Source of the DNA: a virus
DNA length: 35,703 bases
Virus record (IMG/VR): IMGVR_UViG_3300043409_000811
Location: 1-35,703 of that record
Reading direction: 5' to 3' (one strand)
The notes beneath the pieces were generated by a model, which did no database searches, had not been told where the DNA came from, and was given only the letters and a program-made list of their open reading frames with translations. How positions within the stretch are numbered: the stretch's first letter is position 1; each line of letters opens with the position of its first letter. Positions 1-5,727 of the stretch are shown here, piece after piece. The position numbers and the translations under genes were made by a program.

Positions 1-126
1 GACAAGTATCGTGGCGACCCAAGAGGTTGGGCAAGGAGAATTATCGACCGCCACACTGATGGCGAGCCAATCAGACCTGTGACGTTGCGTTTCGCTCAAG
101 AGGCTTTAGGATTGGAAAAGGTATGA
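1..126 (+). CDS. C-terminal fragment of an unknown phage protein
   Basis: An open frame enters from the left edge and stops with TGA at 124-126. The 41 visible residues begin DKYRGDPRGWARRII and end with FAQEALGLEKV, a basic, helical-looking tail. I do not recognise the family with certainty. Its stop overlaps the next start as ATGA, so it belongs to the same rightward unit as the RuvC-like gene. It is in the same phase as the DUF1376 gene that leaves the right edge, so on a closed circle the two could be one frame. The fragment does not look like the usual end of a DUF1376 protein, so it may be a separate gene. Confidence 0.6.
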   Translation, partial: DKYRGDPRGWARRIIDRHTDGEPIRPVTLRFAQEALGLEKV

Positions 127-329
127 CAAGACTAGAGGCAAACCAACTACTTGATGAACACAAAAATGGAATCAACAATTATTCCAATCTCGCAGTCACG
201 AGAGCCTTATGGGTTTGCGGTGACCTTCGAGGAACACCGATACCAGACCTTATTGCATCTTGTCAGGATGGCGAAAACACAGGGGTTCAAGCAGCACACA
301 TGGCACAGGGTGAAACAGTTGGAGAATGA
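123..329 (+). CDS. Small phage protein, N-terminal part of an apparently frameshifted gene
   Basis: This 68-codon frame starts at an ATG that overlaps the upstream TGA. Its first 35 residues (MTRLEANQLLDEHKNGINNY, then a segment ending in ALWVCGDL) look like a common type of short phage protein that begins with a helix and ends its first half in ALxVxGDL. After about residue 35 the frame turns into unlikely sequence. The frame at 151-393 becomes protein-like from about 229. I infer one gene of about 90 codons that shifts frame near 228, through a sequencing slip, a true mutation or programmed slippage. The function is unknown. Confidence 0.5.
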   Translation: MTRLEANQLLDEHKNGINNYSNLAVTRALWVCGDLRGTPIPDLIASCQDGENTGVQAAHMAQGETVGE

Positions 330-393
330 CATTTATGGGTTTTACAAGGGCATCCAAGATGAGTTTTTGCAAAAAGTTAAGGAAAATCAATGA
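151..393 (+). CDS. C-terminal part of the same apparently frameshifted small gene
   Basis: From about 229 this frame reads as a well-behaved amphipathic protein (EEHRYQTLLHLVRMAKTQGF, then an HTW and LENDIYGFYKGI stretch). Its stop at 391-393 overlaps the ATG of the RuvC-like gene. The first 26 codons are less convincing and overlap the better start at 123. Dropping one base at about 228 joins GDL of the first frame directly to EEHRYQ of this one. An independent gene starting at 151 cannot be excluded, but no good ribosome binding site precedes that ATG. The function is unknown. Confidence 0.5.
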   Translation: MMNTKMESTIIPISQSREPYGFAVTFEEHRYQTLLHLVRMAKTQGFKQHTWHRVKQLENDIYGFYKGIQDEFLQKVKENQ

Positions 394-869
394 TTTACAT
401 CGGTATTGACCCGGGCAGCATAAACGGCGCACTTGGGGCAATAGACCATCATGGGAACTACTTGGAAGCCTTCAACATTGAACACCAAGACAAACACATC
501 TTGGCCTTGGTTTTCAAAAGTAGGATTCTTGGCCTAGTAGACCCCAAGGAAGGGGCAGAGATTTGTATGGAACAAGTTCATTCAATGCCAAACCAAGGGG
601 TTAGCAGCACATTCTCGTTTGGTAGGGCTGTGGGTGTCATTTCAGCAGTTTGTCAGTTGACTAGATACCCTGTGCATCTTGTCACTCCCCAAAAGTGGAA
701 AAAGCACTTTCACCTGACAGCAGACAAAAATGAATCGCTGGACATGGCTAGATACTTATGGCCTGAAGCCAAGCTAAAGCTGAAAAAGGACATTAATAAA
801 GCAGAGGCATTACTAATCGCAGAATATTTAAGGCACACAATAAATGGGCAAACCGCACAAAAACCCTGA
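390..869 (+). CDS. RuvC-like Holliday junction resolvase (RNase H fold)
   Basis: This 159-residue protein matches the RuvC-like family in length and motif order. Strand one carries the first catalytic acid in IGIDPGSINGALG (Asp7). The second acid lies in MEQVHSMPNQGVSS (Glu61), followed by the typical TFSFGRAVGV helix. A PQKWKKHF segment follows at about 100-107, and the last motif is INKAEALLIAEY at about 135-146. Family members cut four-way or branched DNA. In a phage this resolves recombination intermediates or trims branched DNA before packaging. The start overlaps the preceding TGA as ATGA. It could be a general structure-specific nuclease rather than a strict Holliday resolvase. Confidence 0.85.
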   Translation: MIYIGIDPGSINGALGAIDHHGNYLEAFNIEHQDKHILALVFKSRILGLVDPKEGAEICMEQVHSMPNQGVSSTFSFGRAVGVISAVCQLTRYPVHLVTPQKWKKHFHLTADKNESLDMARYLWPEAKLKLKKDINKAEALLIAEYLRHTINGQTAQKP

Positions 870-1068
870 TACATACCCTAGACTGCTCAGAATCACGTTA
901 TCCAAGGATGAAGGCTTGATAGCTGAGACAATCGGAAACGGTGACAATGAACAAGGGATAAGGGTAGCGCTCATGTGGGCTAGGCATTTTCACAATGTGG
1001 GATTGCGTCTTGATGATCCTATAGACTGTATCGGTCTATGCTTGATGGCAGATAATGATATCGATTAG
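844..1068 (+). CDS. Hypothetical phage protein
   Basis: This 74-residue frame overlaps the end of the RuvC-like gene by 26 bases, which is usual in this compact unit. I do not recognise it. It has a basic start (MGKPHKNPDTYPRLLRITLS) and an acidic end. Its last third carries a DNA stretch (1021-1040) that resembles the inverted repeats of the neighbouring leftward island, so the gene end may have been shaped by that island. It is the last rightward gene before the leftward island and is probably real given its spacing and position. Confidence 0.6.
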   Translation: MGKPHKNPDTYPRLLRITLSKDEGLIAETIGNGDNEQGIRVALMWARHFHNVGLRLDDPIDCIGLCLMADNDID

Positions 1069-1133
1069 ACCGCCTAAAAGTGGCCTAGAATCGATTTTTA
1101 TGCTAAACCTAGGGTTAGGTATAGGTAGACAAG

Positions 1134-1156
1134 AAAAAAGCCCCGAAGGGCTTAAA
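1134..1156 (-). terminator. Rho-independent terminator of the leftward island
   Basis: Read on the - strand this is a perfect six-pair stem AAGCCC/GGGCTT around a TTCG loop, followed by six T. The C(UUCG)G tetraloop is exceptionally stable. It lies just past the stop of the leftward gene ending at 1177. On the + strand the stem has no T tract after it, so termination should be mainly leftward. Confidence 0.85.
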
Positions 1157-1176
1157 ATTGGAAAGTACTCACTAAC

Positions 1177-1479
1177 TTAGATGTGCTGGCTAACGTAGTC
1201 CTTCACTACTTGCATTTCACATGATGAAACGCTCCACTCGTTAGGGTTGCCACCGTCTAAACATAGACCATTGTCTAAGGGGCTACCATAATAACCATCT
1301 AGGCATAATATTGTGCCTATGTAATAACGGCTAATAAATTGGCCAAATTCAGAATGAGAATGCCTAGAATCGTAAAATTCGACCATAGGCTTGTTTTCAT
1401 CATAGGTTAGCTTATGATCTAAACCGTATTTATCCCCATTTTTCACAATACGGATATTGTATTTTCCTACTTTTATCAT
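1177..1479 (-). CDS. Hypothetical phage protein
   Basis: This is a 100-residue protein starting MIKVGKYNIRIVKNGDKYGL. I chose the ATG at 1479 because GAAGGGTG stands just upstream, the same ribosome site used at 1773; an upstream ATG at 1494 is in frame but lacks such a site. The family is not recognised. The mid region is rich in Asp, Tyr and Ser, and the C-terminal part has two Cys. It is the last gene of the leftward island and is followed directly by a strong terminator. Frequent ATA and CTA codons match its island neighbours rather than the virion genes. Confidence 0.65.
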   Translation of the reverse strand: MIKVGKYNIRIVKNGDKYGLDHKLTYDENKPMVEFYDSRHSHSEFGQFISRYYIGTILCLDGYYGSPLDNGLCLDGGNPNEWSVSSCEMQVVKDYVSQHI

Positions 1480-1490
1480 GTTAACACCCT

Positions 1491-1541
1491 TCATTTTTTA
1501 AAGATAATTCTCAGGATTAAAGCTACAGCGGCATAGATCAT
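1491..1541 (-). CDS. Possible 16-residue membrane micropeptide
   Basis: The frame MIYAAVALILRIIFKK starts with an ATGA overlap on the stop of the gene at 1538-1687. It ends at TGA inside the ribosome site of the next gene (TGAAGGGTG). It is one hydrophobic helix with a basic end. Its place in a chain of coupled stops and starts suggests it is translated. At this length it could be chance, or could act only to couple translation. Confidence 0.3.
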   Translation of the reverse strand: MIYAAVALILRIIFKK

Positions 1542-1687
1542 AATTTATCCCTCATGCCATCATCAAAACCCTTCTTATAGTAATTGTAGTATTGATCTAT
1601 AAAAGGATTATGCTGAAATTCATCATATAAAGCATGATAAAAACCTAAACAATAGGCCGCTTTTTTGTTTAATTCTCTAGTGGTCAT
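1538..1687 (-). CDS. Small protein with a ribosome-modulation-factor-like pattern
   Basis: This is a 49-residue protein starting MTTRELNKKAAYCLGFYHAL and ending FDDGMRDKL. A GF-containing first half, a central NPF and a closing GFDDG loosely recall short phage and bacterial proteins of the RMF-like type (GYxAG then NPY then WxxGF). That is a pattern memory, not proof. I prefer the ATG at 1687 over the one at 1723, because the earlier start would overlap the micropeptide gene ending at 1690. The function is unknown. Confidence 0.5.
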   Translation of the reverse strand: MTTRELNKKAAYCLGFYHALYDEFQHNPFIDQYYNYYKKGFDDGMRDKL

Positions 1688-1689
1688 GG

Positions 1690-1773
1690 TTAGCCCCACA
1701 ATCCGATAATGATCATCAAGCACAAAAAACCAGCAGCGCCTGCAAAAACAATAATTTGATCGATTTTATCCAT
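1690..1773 (-). CDS. 27-residue single-pass membrane micropeptide
   Basis: The frame MDKIDQIIVFAGAAGFLCLM plus IIIGLWG is a short polar start followed by one membrane helix. It has a strong ribosome site (GAAGGGTGTTAATA before ATG), the same leader type as the gene at 1479. It ends three bases before the next start at 1687, which suggests coupled translation. The leader contains the double-hairpin module described separately. The role is unknown; a membrane regulator or exclusion peptide is possible. Confidence 0.5.
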   Translation of the reverse strand: MDKIDQIIVFAGAAGFLCLMIIIGLWG

Positions 1774-1800
1774 TATTAACACCCTTCGATTGATTGATTA

Positions 1801-1826
1801 AAATTCTAGGTTAGTCAAAACCTAGA
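1801..1826 (-). promoter_or_regulatory. Hairpin in the leader of the 1773 gene
   Basis: A perfect eight-pair stem TCTAGGTT/AACCTAGA with a six-base loop is followed on the - strand by ATTTT. It could be a weak terminator or attenuator between the gene ending at 1864 and the gene starting at 1773. A similar CCTAG hairpin occupies the same place at 2258-2282. Confidence 0.5.
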
Positions 1827-1827
1827 C

Positions 1828-1861
1828 CATAGACCCCTAAATTAAGGGTCTACAGTCTATG
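1828..1861. repeat. Intergenic inverted repeat, copy 1
   Basis: The arms TAGACCC and GGGTCTA (1830-1836 and 1846-1852) lie inside a longer unit that begins CATAGACC and ends ACAGTCTATG. A near copy lies at 2284-2318. Both sit directly after the stop codon of a leftward gene and before a CCTAG hairpin. The alternative pairing CATAGAC/GTCTATG is also possible. Confidence 0.7.
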
Positions 1862-1863
1862 CA

Positions 1864-2067
1864 TTAATTACGGGAATAATGAATAGGTCGTTCATATAAA
1901 CCCCGTTCATCCCTATATATTGAAATATAACGTCCGTATTTCGTCCCGTCCTGATAGGTTAACGATAGGGTTTGGTCATATGCTATAGGTCGTTCATCCC
2001 ATGCATGGCCTAAATTTTCAGAATCTAAAGCTTCTGATAACGTGTTAAATTTATTTTGCTTCATCAA
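1864..2067 (-). CDS. Hypothetical phage protein
   Basis: This is a 67-residue protein with paired ATG codons at the start (2067 and 2064), overlapping the stop of the gene upstream. A GAAGGGGG ribosome site lies in the end of that gene. The C-terminal half contains GRYISIYRDERGLYERPIHY, a motif-rich stretch that looks like a conserved small phage protein whose role I do not know. Codons are rich in ATA, CTA and CGT, as in the rest of the island. Confidence 0.65.
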   Translation of the reverse strand: MMKQNKFNTLSEALDSENLGHAWDERPIAYDQTLSLTYQDGTKYGRYISIYRDERGLYERPIHYSRN

Positions 2068-2243
2068 TAGCCCCCTTCATATTGGATATCTTCTAAAGCA
2101 TTTACTAGCCCGTCAAAATCTTCGTTAGTCCCTAGCATATCGGCTAAAGCGAAAACAATCGATTGATCTAACCCGTAAGAATCGGCTAGATCGATTAAAT
2201 ACTCTTTTCGGCTATCAAAACCATTCTCTTTATAAATTGACAT
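2064..2243 (-). CDS. Small phage protein (ALADMLGxxEDFDGLVxALED type)
   Basis: This 59-residue frame starts MSIYKENGFDSRKEYL and continues with a helical segment containing VFALADMLGTNEDFDGL and NALEDIQ. This pattern is familiar from short proteins of phages and plasmids; I know no function for it. The ribosome site is GATAGGTG upstream of ATG. The stop overlaps the next start, so the two genes are probably translated together. The protein is acidic and helical, and its role may be regulatory. Confidence 0.65.
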   Translation of the reverse strand: MSIYKENGFDSRKEYLIDLADSYGLDQSIVFALADMLGTNEDFDGLVNALEDIQYEGGY

Positions 2244-2257
2244 TTTTTACACCTATC

Positions 2258-2282
2258 AAAAAGCCCTAGCGAAGATACTAGG
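2258..2282 (-). terminator. Terminator-like hairpin between island genes
   Basis: On the - strand a CCTAG/CTAGG stem with an eight-base loop is followed by GCTTTTTG. It stands between the gene ending at 2321 and the start at 2243, next to inverted repeat copy 2. The short stem suggests partial termination or attenuation. Confidence 0.5.
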
Positions 2283-2283
2283 C

Positions 2284-2318
2284 CATAGACCGCTAGAGAT
2301 AACGGTCTACAGTCTATG
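2284..2318. repeat. Intergenic inverted repeat, copy 2
   Basis: The arms TAGACCG and CGGTCTA (2286-2292 and 2303-2309) lie inside a unit starting CATAGACC and ending ACAGTCTATG, as in copy 1 at 1828-1861. The outer parts are identical, while the loop differs and the inner arm differs in a compensating way (CCC/GGG versus CCG/CGG), so the base pairing is conserved. Confidence 0.7.
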
Positions 2319-2320
2319 AT

Positions 2321-2581
2321 CTAACCAGTACAGCAGCCACAGCATGGCGCATCAATGCACAATCCTGCTTTATTCCTATAAGCTATATGCCCGCTAGAAA
2401 ATCGATATACATCCGATATATAGCGACCATGATCTGGCACGGTCTTAATCTGACAATCCCCTCTTTCTGTTAACCATGTTTTTTTGGTGACGGTATCAAA
2501 AACGATATCGTCCCCTTTATTGATAGCAGCGCCTGAAATGGCGCAGATACCCCTATATTTAGCTATCATGGTCTTATGCAT
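2321..2581 (-). CDS. Cys-containing small phage protein
   Basis: This is an 86-residue protein starting MHKTMIAKYRGICAISGAAI. I chose the ATG at 2581 because AAGGGG stands nine bases upstream and the start overlaps the end of the gene at 2574-3332; longer in-frame starts would run deep into that gene. The N-terminal pattern GxCAxSGxxIxKGDDI, with a later W, resembles small phage proteins with a zinc-ribbon-like knuckle. The end is Cys-rich (APCCGCCTG). Metal binding is an inference, and no function is known to me. Confidence 0.6.
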   Translation of the reverse strand: MHKTMIAKYRGICAISGAAINKGDDIVFDTVTKKTWLTERGDCQIKTVPDHGRYISDVYRFSSGHIAYRNKAGLCIDAPCCGCCTG

Positions 2582-3332
2582 AATGGATCCCCTTAATTTG
2601 GACAAAACCGTTATCTTCCCGCTTTGCTTTCCCTTTAGCATATAAAGCTACTACTACGTTTTTGGGCTCAATATGACGGACATCGCTATCATCACCGTCA
2701 ACAACTGGCCATGATCTGAAGGTAGTAGGGATATCGGATTGTTTTTGGAAGACTACAGCTACCCTAGAATTGTTAGGGTTAGTCAATCCCTTAATGGATA
2801 TAGGTTTTGGCGTAATAGCTGAAAAGCTATAGGTAAGATCATAATTCCCGCTTGTTTTGCCTACCAAATTACGGCTAGGTATTTTTGTATAGTCATAAAA
2901 TTGTATTTCAGGGAATAGCTGAAAAATGGTTTTGTTATCCCATACGATTAGATTCTCATAAGGGATATCGCTTGTTCCGTTAGGTCTAACTAAAGGGATC
3001 AAGCCTAGACTCTTCGCTCTTCGCTCTAATGACCATATGTCAGCAGCTAACGACAAAAGAAAAGCTTCTTTGTTGTTATAAAAATAATCGGTTTTGGATT
3101 GTCTAGCTAGTTGCACCGTATTGAATGCACCACGTCCAGCAGATTTAAGACAACCCTCAAAACAGCCAGCAGCCCTTGCAAGGGGACATAAATTGTGATC
3201 GGGTACTAGGTAGACAATACCCGTTAGAAAACCGATCTTTTCACCCTTTACGGTCTTCGCAGAGGATTCCCCTAGAATTGTCTTATAGGTTAGACCTAAG
3301 GATTTGAGAATTGTTTTGTATGGATTGTTCAT
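2574..3332 (-). CDS. Conserved phage/plasmid protein of unknown function with a Cys cluster
   Basis: This 252-residue protein is the largest gene of the island. Visible landmarks in order are GFLTGIVYLVP near 34-44, a three-Cys cluster (C49, C57, C61) in NLCPLARAAGCFEGCLKSAG, LVRPNGTSDIPYE, FYDYTKIPSRN, VVDGDDSDVRHIEP and VVALYAKGKAKRE. I recall this string of motifs from a family widespread in phages and plasmids and related to the 'gene 88' type proteins, for which no activity is established to my knowledge. The Cys trio suggests a metal site, and the GTSD and DGDDSD segments suggest an active site. It has a GATAGGCG leader like that of the gene at 2243. Confidence 0.7.
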   Translation of the reverse strand: MNNPYKTILKSLGLTYKTILGESSAKTVKGEKIGFLTGIVYLVPDHNLCPLARAAGCFEGCLKSAGRGAFNTVQLARQSKTDYFYNNKEAFLLSLAADIWSLERRAKSLGLIPLVRPNGTSDIPYENLIVWDNKTIFQLFPEIQFYDYTKIPSRNLVGKTSGNYDLTYSFSAITPKPISIKGLTNPNNSRVAVVFQKQSDIPTTFRSWPVVDGDDSDVRHIEPKNVVVALYAKGKAKREDNGFVQIKGIHYA

Positions 3333-3364
3333 TGTTCACGCCTATCAAAAAATGTTAATGAATC

Positions 3365-3385
3365 ATAGGATTTTCTTGATCCTAT
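3365..3385. promoter_or_regulatory. Inverted repeat upstream of the leftward 3332 gene
   Basis: ATAGGAT and ATCCTAT form a perfect seven-base inverted repeat with a seven-base spacer, about 33 bases upstream of the leftward start at 3332. It could be an operator or a leader hairpin. Confidence 0.45.
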
Positions 3386-3497
3386 ACATATATACATGAG
3401 AGAATCGTGCCAGTTCTTGTAACCCGTTGATCTATATAGTAGCTCCAAAACCCTATGAAGATTAACGTATTAATAATAATATAACTTCAAGCTTTAT

Positions 3498-3509
3498 TGA
3501 TCTAGATCA
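3498..3509. promoter_or_regulatory. Perfect 12-base palindrome TGATCTAGATCA
   Basis: This uninterrupted palindrome lies in the AT-rich half of the divergent intergenic region. It has the form of a dimer binding site. No partner copy was found. Confidence 0.35.
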
Positions 3510-3539
3510 TTAGATTGTTTTGTTATGGTTAGTAGTCCT

Positions 3540-3568
3540 TTGATTATGGTGCATCGATCCCTTATGCT
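3540..3568 (+). promoter_or_regulatory. Weak candidate rightward promoter
   Basis: TTGATT (3540-3545) and TATGCT (3563-3568) are spaced by 17 bases, four of six matches in each box. It points toward the terminase genes. The match is modest and could be chance. Confidence 0.25.
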
Positions 3569-3619
3569 GCCACACTATAAAACTTCCTTCCACATTATGA
3601 AATGCTCTGCTAGTGTGCG

Positions 3620-3644
3620 CTTACCAACTTGCCTGGTTAGTAAG
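3620..3644. repeat. Imperfect nine-base inverted repeat beside the G-tract
   Basis: CTTACCAAC and GTTAGTAAG pair with one mismatch around a seven-base spacer, and a further CTTACTA follows a few bases later. It lies directly before the G-tract at 3655, in the region where a packaging or control site is expected. Confidence 0.4.
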
Positions 3645-3654
3645 TGCTTACTAT

Positions 3655-3673
3655 GGGGGGGGGAGGGGGTGGG
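3655..3673 (+). other. G-tract with quadruplex potential
   Basis: Nine G, an A, five G, a T and three G follow one another. Four runs of three G with loops of one to three bases can be drawn, so a G-quadruplex is possible. Such a run is very unusual in this moderate-GC genome, and its length in the assembly may be uncertain. Confidence 0.5.
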
Positions 3674-4067
3674 TGAGTAGAGAGAATATTGATGTAGCCT
3701 CCACTCCACTTAAAAAGCTAATTTGTACTGTTTGACCGAACGAAGGTGGCTCAATAAGGAAGAAGACAAATAGGAAAGTCACCCGAAGAAAAAAGGGTAA
3801 TTCCCTGATTAGGGAGAGCCTCTCGTTTATCTAAGTTAGTGATGGCTGTCAGTCCTATCACTCCACGCTACTTGCCCTGTTCAAGTTGTTGCCAGCGATA
3901 TCACATCGTTAAGCAAGCCCTACTAGAAGCCACATGGTTCACTACGTTTATCCTACTTGGTCGGCTCAACCGCATAGAGGGGTGGGTGATGCCCCCGTTG
4001 TCTGCACTATACAAGATTCCTTTTCTGATGTAAAGTGATTGCTAACTTCCCATCCTGTGGACAAAAG

Positions 4068-4475
4068 ATGAATGCAATAGACGCTTTACCTGAACAACTG
4101 AAAAAGCCTAGAGGTCGCCCTCCAAAGGCTGTCAAAGTGGCTATCCCCAAGCCAATGACTATGGCTAGATATGCCGATAGTCCACCTCCCATGCTTCCCA
4201 AGACTGAACTCCAACGAGTCAAAGAACTCAAAGAGTTGCTGATTCATAGTGCTGGCTCCAACGTTGTCCACAAGGCAGTTGAGATTGCCATGAATGACGA
4301 ACACCCCGCACAGATGGCGGCAATCAAACTCTGTATGGACAGAATGCTTCCCGTTTCCCTGTTTGAAAAAGAAGGAAAACAGCGGTCGGCAGTGACAATC
4401 AATATCACAGGCATTGGTGAGATTTCCCATGCACCTGTAATTGATCTTGAAGACGTAGAAAGCAAAGATGTCTGA
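4068..4475 (+). CDS. terS: Terminase small subunit
   Basis: This is a 135-residue protein directly upstream of terL and overlapping it. The start has a basic, Pro-rich linker (KKPRGRPPKAVK) and the middle is helical (ELQRVKELKELLIHSAGSNV and EHPAQMAAIKLCMDRMLP). The end is a hydrophobic segment (AVTINITGIG) and an acidic tail. That plan is typical of small terminase proteins, which form a ring, recognise phage DNA and regulate the large subunit. I prefer the ATG at 4068, preceded by GTGGAC, to an upstream GTG at 4035 with no ribosome site. Position and overlap carry much of the assignment. Confidence 0.75.
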   Translation: MNAIDALPEQLKKPRGRPPKAVKVAIPKPMTMARYADSPPPMLPKTELQRVKELKELLIHSAGSNVVHKAVEIAMNDEHPAQMAAIKLCMDRMLPVSLFEKEGKQRSAVTINITGIGEISHAPVIDLEDVESKDV

Positions 4476-5727
4476 TCTGAACTTCAGTCTCCTCCCTTGG
4501 CAACAAGAAGTCTTTGCTGACAAAACAAGGTTTAAAGTCATCGCTGCTGGTCGGCGTTGCGGCAAGTCCCGCCTCTCTGCCGTTACCCTCCTGATTGAAG
4601 GACTGCAATGTAGTGCAGGTTCGGCAGTGCTTTATGTTGCACCAACCAATGGTCAGGCAAGACAGATTATTTGGGATGTACTGATGGAATTGGGTAGGGA
4701 TGTCATCCAAGCCAGTCACATCAATAACATGGACATCACCCTGATAAACGGAGCCAAAATCTATGTTAGAGGTGCAGATCGCCCAGATACTCTGCGAGGA
4801 GTGTCACTCACCTATGCTGTGCTTGACGAGGTTGCCGACATCAAACCAGAAGCATGGGAACAGGTTATTCGAGCTTCGTTGTCAGACAAAAAGGGTCGGG
4901 CAATGTTCATCGGAACTCCCAAGGGTCGTAACTTTTTCTATGACGTATTTAAACTCGGAAACTCAGAAACCGACCCAGACTGGAAATCTTGGCATTTCAC
5001 AACCAAAGACAACCCCCTGATTGACCCAACTGAGATCGAATCTGCCAAAAAAACCCTGTCTTCCTTTGCTTTCAAGCAAGAATACATGGCCTCCTTTGAT
5101 AACGCTGGTTCTGACGTTTTCAAGGAAGAATGGCTGAAATACGGTACTGAGCCTGAGTATGGTAGCTACTACATTGCCTGTGACTTGGCGGGATTTGAGG
5201 AGGTTGCCAAGCAAGCGGCTAACTCCAAGAAGCGGCTAGACCAAACTGCTATTGCTGTGGTCAAGGTCACTGATGATGGCAAATGGTTTGTCAAAGAGAT
5301 CGTTTATGGCAGGTGGGACATCAGGGAGACTGCTGCCACCATTTTGCTCAAGATGCGGGAATACCGCCCACTTTCGGTAGGAATTGAGCGTGGAGCATTA
5401 AAAAACGCAGTTTTGCCGTATTTGAGTGACTTGATGCGGAAGAATAATGTATATTCGCATATAGTTGACTTGACCCACGGCAATCGCAAAAAAGCCGACC
5501 GTATCATTTGGTCACTTCAAGGACGGTTTGAGCATGGGCGTATTGTGCTGAACTCCGAGGAAGATTGGGATGAATTCAAAGATCAACTCTTGATGTTTCC
5601 TTCCCAAGGTGTTCATGATGACTTGCCTGATGCCCTATCGTACATTGACCAACTGGCTGTCACTTCATACTTCCAAGATGACCAAGAAGATGAGTGGGAG
5701 CCTCTAGACATCATTTCGGGGATATAA
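4468..5727 (+). CDS. terL: Terminase large subunit (ATPase-nuclease)
   Basis: This 419-residue packaging motor is complete by motif. Walker A is GRRCGKS at 28-34. Walker B is AVLDEVAD at 117-124 with catalytic Glu121. The coupling motif is GTPKGRNFF at 149-157. The C-terminal RNase-H-like nuclease has acids at Asp239 (IACDLAG), Glu306 (VGIERG) and Asp383/384/387 (HDDLPDALSYID). The protein cuts concatemeric phage DNA and drives it into the procapsid through the portal. The start overlaps the end of terS. Size and motifs fit the short terminases of podovirus-like and related phages. Confidence 0.95.
   Translation: MSDLNFSLLPWQQEVFADKTRFKVIAAGRRCGKSRLSAVTLLIEGLQCSAGSAVLYVAPTNGQARQIIWDVLMELGRDVIQASHINNMDITLINGAKIYVRGADRPDTLRGVSLTYAVLDEVADIKPEAWEQVIRASLSDKKGRAMFIGTPKGRNFFYDVFKLGNSETDPDWKSWHFTTKDNPLIDPTEIESAKKTLSSFAFKQEYMASFDNAGSDVFKEEWLKYGTEPEYGSYYIACDLAGFEEVAKQAANSKKRLDQTAIAVVKVTDDGKWFVKEIVYGRWDIRETAATILLKMREYRPLSVGIERGALKNAVLPYLSDLMRKNNVYSHIVDLTHGNRKKADRIIWSLQGRFEHGRIVLNSEEDWDEFKDQLLMFPSQGVHDDLPDALSYIDQLAVTSYFQDDQEDEWEPLDIISGI

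Larger units (their letters stand above)
3333..4067. other. Divergent intergenic region before the terminase genes
   Basis: About 730 bases separate the leftward island from the terminase genes with no convincing gene. The left half is AT-rich with several dyads (3365-3385, 3498-3509). The middle has an imperfect repeat at 3620-3644 and a G-tract at 3655-3673. The right part has small hairpins (3802-3824). One frame at 3839-4033 is open but has no coding look. Both transcription directions must start here or be read through it. Its place beside the terminase genes makes it the natural site for a pac or cos signal, but nothing in the sequence proves this. Confidence 0.6.

Noticed and set aside
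3405-3425. A TGGCACG-like sigma-54 box on the - strand
   Set aside because: The second element does not match TTGCA at the right distance, and no enhancer-type regulator is coded here.
3839-4033. A 64-codon rightward frame before the small terminase gene
   Set aside because: There is no ribosome site, the composition is odd with several CC and WW features, and it has no protein-like pattern; it lies in the probable control region.
4035-4067. GTG 4035 as start of the small terminase
   Set aside because: No ribosome site precedes it; ATG 4068 has a plausible one and gives a normal protein start.
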